NCBI GenBank assembly: GCA_944364445.1
Contig: CALVWC010000006.1
Location: 1-38,961 of the forward strand
Length of the DNA stretch: 38,961 bases
Reading direction: 5' to 3'
Source of the DNA: an uncultured Clostridia bacterium
Lineage (GTDB): Bacteria > Bacillota > Clostridia > Christensenellales > UBA1242
This document shows, piece by piece, positions 10,501 through 22,500 of the stretch (positions are counted from its first letter, which is position 1; the number at the start of each line of letters is the position of its first letter). Made by a program: the position numbers and the translations under genes. A model generated the notes under the pieces. It was not told where the DNA came from, did no database searches, and was given only the letters and a program-made list of their open reading frames with translations.

Positions 10501-13500
10501 ATGTGGTTAACTTTGCGCTGTCATCTGAATAGTTTACATACACATCGCCATAGGTTTTTGCGCCATTAATTAAAATATCAAAAAATTCTGTTGTCTCACT
10601 TGCGTCTGCTGTCTCGCTTAAACCACTTGCATTAATCGTGCCAATTATTCCGCCTGTTGTGAGGTTATAGGCATAGTCATAAGGTATTGGATTTCCTTCT
10701 TCATCTGTTCCTTGCGATTTAACATCCATAAATTCAACTTTTCCGCCATAGCCAGAATTGTTGATTGTTGTTTCGTTTGTGCCAATCTGCCCAAATAGTC
10801 CTCCAAATTTAAGAGTTTCACTGAAAGCAACCGTTGTGCCTGTGTAAAGGAAATTGTTAACTTCGATTTCACTTGTTCCTTGAACTCTGCCAGCAAGTCC
10901 GCCAATAAACAATGGGTCAGAAGTTGTGTTATATTCAATACTGGTGTCAGCAACAACATTCACGCTTGAAGTGGATTTATTACTACTTGCCCCAATAACC
11001 AAATTGGCATCAAAAATTTCGCCAACAATACCATATCGAATAACGAATTTCTCTGAATCATCACTTAGTGTAGTCGTTTCTGGCTCGTGGATTTTAACAT
11101 TAATATCGCCACTTATATTAAAACTTCCAAGGCGTAATGAGCCACCTGACAAATAGCCAATTAAAGAACCAATATAGGCGTTGTTTGTGACAAGAAGTGG
11201 AGTTTCTGGTTCTGTGGCTGGATTGCTAAAATAATTTGTTAAACCTTCGGCATTAACACTAAAATTAACATCAAGGCCACAAGTTATTGCAGTGTTAAAT
11301 TCCGCATGCCCTATAAATCCGCCAATATATGCATCATTTCCAATTATATTTTCACCAAGATTCAAACTGCCATTAATCTGTAATCTATTGGAGGTGTCTA
11401 AACCGCTTGCGAATTGAACACTTCCATTACCAACTAATTCACCAACAACAAGTCCAAAATATTCATTGTTTGCAACGCTAAAGTTTTGTGTGACATTAAT
11501 GGTGTTGCTTAAAATATCAGTTGGCTCGGTGTTTGGCACTGTTTCGATTGAAGTGATGTTTGCTTGACCAATATATCCACCAAAATAGATATCGTTGATA
11601 TTGGCTGAAACAGCACCATCTAGTGACGCTCCTAAAGTGATGTTTAAAGTTGTGTTGGTTAGGTTGTTAATTCTGAAACTTGCGTCCGCTGCATACGAAT
11701 CAATTTCCCATTGCCCTGTTAAAAGCCCAAAATATATGTTATATATATAATCTTTTCCAGATATATAATCTTTTCCAGTTTTATTTACAAAATTAATGCT
11801 AATTGGAGAGGACTTTGCTTCTTCAGCACGGTCAATTCTAATATCGCCAACTGCCATTGCACGATATGGAGATTCCTGCCTAATGACGCCAGCAAGCACG
11901 CCAAAATATTGATTTTCTTGTGGAGTTGTTCCATCGCTGGTGTCAAAAGAAGCAAAATTGATGTCAACATCCTCATTCAATATGAAATGAATACCAGTAA
12001 AATCTGTTGAAATTGCGTAAGGAACGAGTATGCCTGCTCTTCCATAAGAATCTGCTTCAATGGAAAGGTCAGTTCTAACATAAATATCAAGATTATTTAA
12101 AATTGCACCATTTGCTGTGTTTTCAATTAATATCGAGTGACTTTTAATTTCCATTCCACCAGTTTCTTGATAATGATAGTAAATGTTTAGGTCAGTTATT
12201 TCAAAACCAGAAATAGCGTTCTCAAAAAGTGCGCTGTCGATTATAATTCCAACATCAGCACCTACTTCGCCTCCTATATCACCATATCTCTTTGAATCGA
12301 CTTTACCTAAAGTTGCATCGCCAGTTCCTTCACTAATAAACTCACTATATGAGATGATTTTTCCTGAGAAGTTGTTGATTAGCGTTGGAGTTAAAATGCT
12401 TGAAACAATGTCGGAGTTAATTCCGCCATATTTTCGCAAATCAACATCTGCACATTCAGTATCTGGATTATCTTTTTCAATCATTCCTCGCACAACAACA
12501 GTGAGAGAGGAGTTGGAGTGGATAGCATTGAGAACTTCTTTCACGCTTTCTTCGTAATAGTCAAGAAAGATAACTGTTATTTCTGGAACAAACTCAATTC
12601 TTGGGAACATGGTTTCAAGTTCATGTGTCCAAACGGAATCGTTCCAACCTGCACGAATAAAGAAGTTGCTCATTCTTGTGTATGCCATTGCCATTGTGGA
12701 TAAATGACTTGGCGATTGAATTATTTGAGCATATTCATACGAAAAGTCAACATCGGCTGGATCAACAGAGCCAACACCCGTGCCGTTATAGATAATTAAA
12801 TCATCTCTAAAGCCATTAATGTAGTTCATACGTGATTGTTCATCGGTTAAGGTATCATCCTCATAAAGATATTCCACAACCGCGGAAATTGTTGTGACAG
12901 CAGCATCTCTTCCAGCCACACGAACCTTTGTTATCACATCGTAATAGCCAGAATAGTTGTCAAGAAGATATAAGTGTGACGGAAGAATATCCATGCCATT
13001 TTCATCTTTGTCAAAGCCTGCAAATAAGGCAAAGATATTGTCACGATTGGAATTTTGTTCGTAGTATGGAATTGAATTGACAAACTCCATGGCAAGCACG
13101 CTTGCACTTGAAATTTTGCCAACAATACCGCCAGCAAGAGCCGAAGTGTTGCTGTTTAAAACGCCAGAGAAGTAAACTTCATGCAAATAATACGACACTT
13201 CACTGTTGTCGTTTATGGCATTGGAGTTATACATTGCGGAAGAGTCGAGATAACCGATTATTCCGCCAAAATATGAGTTCTCACGCGTGGTGGTGTTGGA
13301 AACAACATTAAGCCTGTTGTAAGCAACGGATATATATCCGCCACCAGCATAGCCCACAAGCCCGCCAACATAGTATGGATTATTATAGCGAGTGTTATAG
13401 TGAAGCGTGTCGTTTTGCGTGTAAGAGAAGATGCTCATCTGACCTCTTTCCACATCTTGAGAACCATTATAATAAGAATACATACTCTCTTCAATCGTGT

Positions 13501-16500
13501 CTTGCATTGTTCTTATGTGTTCGGTGTAAACAGCGTAAAGTCCGCCATAACTTTCACCCACAAGTCCGCCTGCAAACAGATTTTTTGAGGTGATATATGA
13601 AGGATTTGTTAAATTCATGTTGGCATCAAGTTCAAGCCCCATGTCAAACGCCTTTGTTGATGAGCCAAGATATCCAAAAATGCCACCTGCCACTTCGCCG
13701 TAGATGTCAACCGAACTTAAAACTCGAATTGTTGCAACCTGAAATTCTGGAATTACCATGGTGGTAGAATATGCTACGCTTTCTTCGTTCACAGACATGA
13801 ACATATCAACATATCCACTTACTGCACCCGCATAAGAAAGCGTTTCAACCTCATTCATGAGCGAACCGCCTATTGTGACAATTTGCCTGATGTTTGTGCC
13901 AGTGTGAAGTTTATTATCTTCCACCGTTTTTGAGCCGTCATAATATGCCGAAACAACATCAATATCTGTCACTTGAATGTCGGAAAGTTTGGAATCTCCT
14001 AAAACCATTCCCACAACACCGCCAACAATATTATTTCCTGCAATGGAAACAGAAACAACTTCCTCTTCTTCGGAGGTTGTTGGAATTGGAGATAGTTTTA
14101 TGCCACTTAAACGAGAATCAATCATCGTTCCAGCAAGCGTTCCCACCATGTTTGCGTTAACATTGTGAACAGAAGCGACCTCCAAACTTAAATTCATTAT
14201 GCTGGCGTCATCAAGACTTGCAAACAAGCCATAGTTTTCCACATTTGTGGAAGAACCCAAATTGATGTTGGAAATCGTGAAAGCGTTGCCATCCAAAATT
14301 CCAGAGAAAATTTTTGAGGTGGTGGTGAGCCTGAGGTCTTCCGTTCCCTCAAGGTTTTGGTCGATATCATTAAAATCTATATCGCTGACAAGCCTATAAT
14401 GTCCAAAAACTTCTGTGTCAGTGTAATATTGTTTATAGGAAGAGATCTCTTTTTCTTGCGCCTTTCCTGTTGCAAGAGCAAAATCGGAAGCATCGCGAAT
14501 GATGATTGGGTTCTTAAGAGAGCCGTAAGATAAATCCACAAGGCGTCTTGTGCTGTAGTCAGTTAAAGTGCTGTAGAAGAGAGAGTATTCTTCTGAAGTT
14601 TCACTTTGAACTAAGTATCTATTTGAAAATGCGATGTGATTTGCGCTTGTAAGAGTTATTCCGTCCTCTGTCATCGTCCAAATGCCGTCAAGTGCGCCCT
14701 CTTCAGAAGCAAAACTGAAGCGATAGAAAGCATCTTCCTCCTCAACATCTGTGATCGAAGTTGCGCCTGTGGTATAACTATCCTGAGTTGTTGAGCCAAC
14801 ATTTTCTGGAACATAATAATAGGAATAAGTGATGCCTGTTGGATTTTGGTTGAGGTCCTCACCTCTTTCATTAACACCAGAGAAACTCATTTCATTGATG
14901 TTGGAGTTCGACATTTTTGTGGCTGAATAACAAAGCGTGATTTCGCCATTGGAAGAATTTTCGTAAACAAAGCCTGCAGAAAGATAACTTCTGGAAGCAT
15001 CAATTTCAAAAGCGATATTTACATATGAATTTTTAACAAGTCCGCTGTTAACGTAAACAAATCCGCCAACTCGACCAGTGGATACGATTGAAGAGCCGTC
15101 GAAGTAAAAGTCATCAGAAGTTGTTGAGTCGTTTTGACCTTGAATGAAGGAAGTGTGAACTTCTCCAGAGTTGTTCAAAACAAAACCCGCGGTTTCTGAA
15201 GATGTGGAATTCATTTGGTTTTTAATTTCAATGTTCTTTGCAAAGGATGAGGAAACAGTGCCTGAGTTTTCTCCCACAAAGCCTGCCACATTACCTTGAC
15301 CTTGCAAGGTGAAAAGTGGCAAGGTTGTTTCATTATAGAAGGTTGAGCCGTTTCTTTCAATGATAACTGAATATGTCTCGCCTCCCACACGGCTGTTTGT
15401 GATTACGCCAGCATTTGTGCCAACAAAACCAGATATGTTCACATCATCATTTGACATATTTGTGGAAGTAATATTTATTGGGTCAGTGCCTGCACCACGA
15501 ACAAAATCTACCACAAGTCCTGTTGCCGATGACACAATTTGCGAACTTGAAAGATTGGAATCGTAATAAGCCACCACATCCGAGTTATAGATAATTCCGT
15601 TGTTAACAAGCGCAAAACCTGCAATGTTCACTTCGCTATAAACATTCAAGTTAACGGTAATTTTTCCACCATTATACAAATTCACCCTAACATTTTTTAT
15701 GGTGGAGTTTTCTGTCACCTCACTGAATAGCGCTAAATTAAGTGTGGTCGACGCTGAGTCAAAATGGAAGGAATTTATGAAAATTGTGTAGCCGTTGCCG
15801 TCGAGGCTGTCGAAATATTGAGTGGACAAAGGTGTGTAGTCAGTTAAAACGATATCATTCATAAGGATGTAATCAACTGCTGTGGAGGTGCCGTTATCGT
15901 TGCCAGAAAGGTAATCCACAAATTGTTCGGCCGTGTAGATTGGAAGAGGAACTTCCTCGTCCGTCCAAACCTCAATGTTGATGAGAAAATCGTAAGAATA
16001 TGTGAAAGAGGTGTTATTCACAACAATATATGTTTCAAGACGCATGAGAAGTTGACCTGTTCTAAGACCTTTAACAGAAACATTTCCACCAGAGTCTGAA
16101 AATTCCACAATGGTGTTTTCCACATATCTATCGCGTTCGGTGTTATATATATGTGTTGCCACGCCAGTGGATGAAACAATGTAAAGCCTTTCTCTTAATG
16201 CCACTTCTTCATATCCATTTGCTGTTTGTTGATAGTTGATGTAATAGCCAGTTGCAGTGTCGGCATAGGAGTCATTCGCATTAAACTCAGCGCGTTTTTC
16301 TTCAAGCTCAAAAACCGCATCAGCCTCTTCAATATCGTTAACATCATAGGAATATTCTTCTGGATTTATGGAATAGTTGAAATCCAAGGCGTTTGTTGCG
16401 TTCACATAGCCGTGCAAAACATCATATTCTCTTCCGTTATAAGTTGCAGTGACGTTTGTTCCTGCAATGTGAGTTTCATCACCATTAATGGTGAAATCAA

Positions 16501-19500
16501 CAAGATAAACCGTGGCATAACTTTGTTTTATTTCCGTTTCGCCATTTATTGTTCTTTGCACTGTTGCTTGCACGCGGAAAGCGCCAGTTGCTCCATTTGA
16601 AACTGTGGAAAGAACGGATGTGCGAAGGATTGCTGTGTATACTCTTGAAGTTTCAGTGACAGTTTCCACCAAATCACTTCTTGTGATGTCATTACCTGTT
16701 CCCACCAAGGAAAGATTGGTCAGTGTTTGGTCAAGGTCAACAGTCACAGTGATTTCGGCGGTGTCGCCTTTCGCAAGCATAACAGTGGTTGCACCATCAA
16801 CAAGCACATTAGCCTCGTTGAGATAGTCTATCATATAGTTATACACATAACCTGTTCCAATCACGCCATTTTCGTCATAGAAATTCACAACAAGCCTCAA
16901 AGTGCTGTTTGCAGAAAAGCCAGATGATATGTAAATTCTGAAATAATATATACCATTTGAGTAATCGTTTTCGTTTGGCGTTATTCGAAGCCCTGAGCCG
17001 ACACTTTCAGAAGTTGTGTTGTCAATTCGATAACCATAAGAGGAAACATATCTTAGCCTTGCCAAACTGACAGTTCCAAGATTTCCACTTGTGGAGATTT
17101 CATAGTTTATTGTGAAATAGGAATAGTGAGCGAAACTTGGGCTAACTTCCATGGTCAAAATGGAGTCAGTGCCTGGAACTAAGGTGGAAGAAAGGGTATC
17201 GCTTGGAGAATAATACCAAACGGAATTGTAAATAACACGGCTGGAGATGGTGTATGCAGTCATATTCACAGCGTTAATCTCTTGTTTATGCACCGTAAGG
17301 TTGAATGAACATGTGTAAGCACTTGAACTTAAAGCATCCACCAAAACTGTGAGTGCATAGTCGCCGTCCACCCTATATCTATAATCTTTGTTGACATTAA
17401 TGATAACATTAAACCTCATTTCATTGTCACTTTCAGAAGTTTTGGCAATGTTAACATCAAGTTTCAAGTTGTCGCCGATTTGAACATAGCCTTTCGTGTC
17501 GCTTTCCATAACAACTTCATATTCCAAATCGTTATAGATAAAGGTTAAAACGATGTCATCTTCTTTGCTATCCGTGTTAAGCACAGCGTTGAATGAAGTG
17601 GATTCTGAAGGTAAAATGTCGGAGGAAATGGCGTCGATAAACAAAGCATTTGCGCCGTTATACGAGCCAAGCAAAATGGATGTGGTGTTATAATTCACAA
17701 CAGCATTATTAAAGTCGGCAAGTTCTGGAGTGTCAATTGAGGTTATGCCCATGGCTACTAAGGAATTAACATAGTTTCCACCAGTTGCCAAATTTGCTGT
17801 GTAGTTAACCGTGTTGCCTGCAACATTTGAAGAGAAGTAATTTTCTCCGCTTTCAGTTTGATTGTTTGTTAATGTGTTTGTGTAATAATAATCATGTTGC
17901 AAAAGCGTGTAGCGCGTGCCGTTTAAATAGAGGTTGCTATCCACAATTGTTTCCACTGTTCGTGAGTTGTTTTTCCCTGTTTGAACGCTTAATATTTGTC
18001 CCTCACTAAGTGTTGAACCGCCAGTTGCCAACGACATTTCTGGCACTGCATAAACAATCATAATTTTAAATTGCTTGGAAACAGAAAAGTCCATTCTGCT
18101 AAACAAATTCAGCGTCACAATTTTGCTGGATAGGTCTAAGGTTGTTCGCTCAACATACAGATTTGTTGTGGAAAACGAAAGATATTGTTCTCTGTCCACA
18201 GAAACAAGCATGCTGTCAGCAAATTCTTCCTCTAGATTAAATAGGTCGATGATAGAAATGGTGTTAAACATATCAAGTTCATATCTTGCACCCTCATTTT
18301 GAGGTGTGGTTGAAACATCATAGAAGAAGAACACCGCCTTATCATTTTCTGCACTAAGCACTTTTCCGTCAACATCGTAAATTGATTGCTCAACCGAAAC
18401 GCGAGGTGTTTGACTGACATGTTTAAGGTATGGGAAGCCAAAGTTTCTTGAACTGTCAATGTTTTCATATTCCCAAATTTTACTATTTAAAGTTGTGATA
18501 TTTGAAATCTCCTCAACTGTAATCGCGTCACCCTCTCCATCCGAATCAAAATATCTGAAACTTAAGGTTGCATTGCCTTCCACAACATCGGAAATATAAG
18601 TGTTGTATGAGTTTCTGATTGTCCAACCATTTGTGCTTCTTATTTCAATATCTCCGAGATATGCAAAGGTGTTTTCGATTTCTGGGTCGCTATATGTGTA
18701 GCCAATGAAAGCATCCACATTTTGAGCATTAGTTATTGTTATGTTTTCATCATACTCCTCCAAACTAAACGCATAGGCATAGGAATTGACAATTCTTGGC
18801 ACGCTACCATTTTCTGTTGTTGAAGCGCCCGCAATGCCACCAAAATATGTTCCTGAGAATTGGTTGCTAACAACTCCGCCTTGCCCATCATCGAACTTAT
18901 AAAATTCCACGCCACAGCCGTTAATTTCACCCGACAAACGCCCAGCAATACCGCCGACAAAAGTGTTGTTAACATCTCCAGAAAGTTCCACGCCCAAGGC
19001 ATAAGAATTTTCAATTAAACCATTATTTTGCCCAGCAATCGCACCTAAATAGTAAGAACCGCCACCACTCATTCCGTTATAAACAACACTTGGTGCATAT
19101 CGCCCATCAACATATTGCACATCCACTGTCACATTGGAAACAACACCAGTGGATTCAATTGCGCCAGTTTGTGAAATGGTGTTTGCCACAAAACCACCAC
19201 CTGTCACTTCGCCAGTGAAAATCAAATCTTTCACAACACCAGTTAAAGTGCTGATAAAAGTTCGGCTTCCATTTGTGAAACTCAAAGTGATATCTTCATT
19301 ATCACCAAAAATCATGCCTGAAAATTCTGTATAAGGCTTCGTCCAGTTATCCAAAGTGATATCATTCATAACACGATAGTATAAAGAGGTATCCAAATTC
19401 TCTAAATCCTCTTGAGTGTAAACGCGAATAGCTGTTTCTTCGCTCTTTCCGTCGGCAATGGTCACGCGTATTCTTAAAATAAGGTCACGGTAGAACACTT

Positions 19501-22500
19501 TTTCGCCAGAATTATTCAAGAAATAGTCGGCTTTAAATTGTTCGTCCGTTTCTCCAGTTGCGTTCACAACATCATCATACCAACTGTAAATCTCAGACAA
19601 AGGCAAATATTCCGCTGTGGTCGACAATGTGCCGTCTGCATTGAGGTTATAGTAAACAATCTGCCTGGAACCGCCCTGCCTTTTAACCATATCTTCTGGC
19701 AAGATATAAAGATAGCCATAGCCACCTTCACTTTGGTCACCAATAGTCAAAGTGAAAGATTGACTCATTGCAGTGGTTTCAATGCTAAGATTTGAGCCTT
19801 TTTCGTCAAGTGAATAATAGTAATAAGTTAAACTTCTGTTATTCGCCTCGTTTGGAGAAACTGAGGTGGAAATTGTGAAGGTTTTATCTTCAACATCGTT
19901 GGAAATGAGGTTTAAGTAAACTTCGCTGTTATATGTTTCATTGACCCAAGTGACATTCTCCACGCGATTTGCCTGAATAATTCTAAGATTGATGGTTGCC
20001 GTTCTTTCATAACTTGTTTTGCTGTTTTCATTAGGCTTATAACTATATCTTATATATATGGTTTCGCTTAATTCCGAACTAAACAAAGTGGATTCTGCTT
20101 GAATGTTGAAAGTAAGTCTGTTGGAGTTGATGTTAAAAGCAGTTAGCCTTAAAGAGCCATTTTCATTTTGAATAATCGACTTAACAGCATTGTTTTCATC
20201 AGTAATGGATATGTAATTTAGTTCGCCTGTTGTGCTGTTGGAAGCAAAGGCAATTGAGAAATACTCCATATCGCTGTAGGTTGGTATTTCTCTGTCCAGA
20301 CGCATGGAAATTTGCACATCAATATTAGACAAATCTTCATCCTCTTCGCCTAAACTTTCTCTTGCATATAACTCAGCATCGGTCACATCACTGCGAAGCG
20401 CCGTGACAGGATAAAAACTTTCCAATCTAAACAAGCGAACCAAACTTAAATTTTCATGGCTTTCATTAAATCCATGGAAAATCACAGCAACATAAACAAT
20501 GAAATCGCTGTTTTGAGTGCGAATTTGCCCATTTGCGTAAGTGAAATATTCTGAATAATCTGCGTCAAAGCTTGCAGAATATTCAAGTAAGTCCTCGCTT
20601 GTTAAAGAAGCATAGTAATCTTCATATAAAACTTCTTCATCGACATTTGGGTTTTGCTCTTTAAACGCCTCAAAGTCAAACACAAGAAGTTCGGCATCCG
20701 CACTTAGTGTTGCGCTATTGAAGTTGAAACTTAATGGCAAGTTGGAACCTGCTGAAATCATAACACTCGACAAAGTGTCCGAAGTTGAATATTGTGCATT
20801 TTGTTTCCAAGAGTTTGCATCTTGGTCGATGATATAGTCTTGTTCTTCCACATCCTCGAAATACACATTCACCGCGCCTCTATCACCATTTGAAACAGTG
20901 GCAGAAGTTAATGGATTAAACGCCTCAATCTTAATCGCCTTGGATTCCATACCTGTTTGGTGAAGAAGAGTGAATTCAAAACTATCTTGAATGTTGCGAC
21001 CATTCAAACTAACAGTCACATTAACATCCACATAGGAATTTTCTGGATCATCCTCATCCTCATAAGAATTACCAGCATCAACCATGGTTATGCTGAAGTT
21101 GCGGTTTTGAGTGTAGGATGGCGAAAGACCAGTGGAAGATGACATACCATAAACTCTTAAATTAAAAATTATTTCTCTTTCTGAACTTGAGGAAGAGGAA
21201 ATAAAGTAAGTGGAATCGAAGTCAAAATTCGTGCCATCGCTATTTTGAACATTCATTGTCACATCATCCACAATTCTATAACCGTTGGCATAGATAGACT
21301 CACTGGCAAAGCGAGGGTTGCCGTTTGCCACAAACCTTATTTCAAAATTGCTGTATGTGGAAAGAGTGCCACTTCTAAGATACAATGTTGTTCCACTTGC
21401 AATTGCTCCCGTTTCATAGGTGCTTGAACCTGCAACATTTGTGAACGAAAGAGGGGTTTGACTTGAAGAGGTGTAAACTTGTAAATAATCTTCTGGGCGA
21501 TTTCCTGATATTTCCATATCAACTTCAATATGATAAGTGTTGTCGTTAAGTCCAACATCGCTTGGTTCAAGGTTAACAGTAAGCCTGTATCCGCGCGAAG
21601 AAAAATAGGAAGAATATAAGTCGATTGTTGCTCCACCAATATTTTCGGTTTCATTTCTAATCACAACAGTTTCTGGCACGAAATATGTGGAAATCAAAAC
21701 TCTCGATGCGTTTGAAGTGTCAATTTGATAAGTAAAATCTGTGTAAGACAGCACAAATTCCACATACAAATCACCATAATAATTTGAATTTGTGTCGTCA
21801 AGTGCATCTATCTTAAACTCAAAGGTCAGTTGATTGTCGACTTTTTCTTTAACAATATCATCAAGTTTAAAATAGTTTTGATAATCTTCAATGTAAACTT
21901 TTTTGCCATTCACAATTTGATACGCTTTCAAACTTAAATCCATATCATAACTAGTATTTACCACCATTTTACCCGAAACTTCACTTAAAAAACCTTGTTC
22001 ATCTGCATTAAAATTATTTTTTACTAATTTTATTGTTGTGGTTTCGCCTTGTGCGTTTGTTAAGTCAATAGTTTCGTCGCCTATAACCAAACTTTGAATG
22101 CTTGATGGGTTAACGATGGAAAAAGTTAATGCCTCATCTGCACTTATGATTGTGGAGCCAACCTGCCAAGAAGCATAAACATCAATTTCTTGTAAGTTGC
22201 AGTTGTCATAAACATAAAGCGTATTGTCAATAATTTCGGCGATAACTTGGTCATCTGCCTCCTTTGAAGTTTCAGCATTAGTGGTGTCGGTGGCGTTTTC
22301 AATGTCGTTAAAAGTCCAAACCAAGTCGTCCACATCGGCATCAATAGGGTCAAAAGTGAAATAAGTTTCAGGATAAAGAACTTTACTTCCTCCTCTTTCA
22401 ATCCACATCTCACTTTGTCCGTTTGCGTTCACCATGTCGTTCATCTGCAAACTTTCAAGATTGGTTTTAACGCTGACATTTATGTATTCAAAAATATTAT

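Noticed and set aside
12183..12557. Plus-strand frames (up to 124 codons) within the giant gene
   Set aside because: They mirror the giant gene's codon pattern (S/P/T-rich antisense of GLUG coding) and lack ribosome sites.
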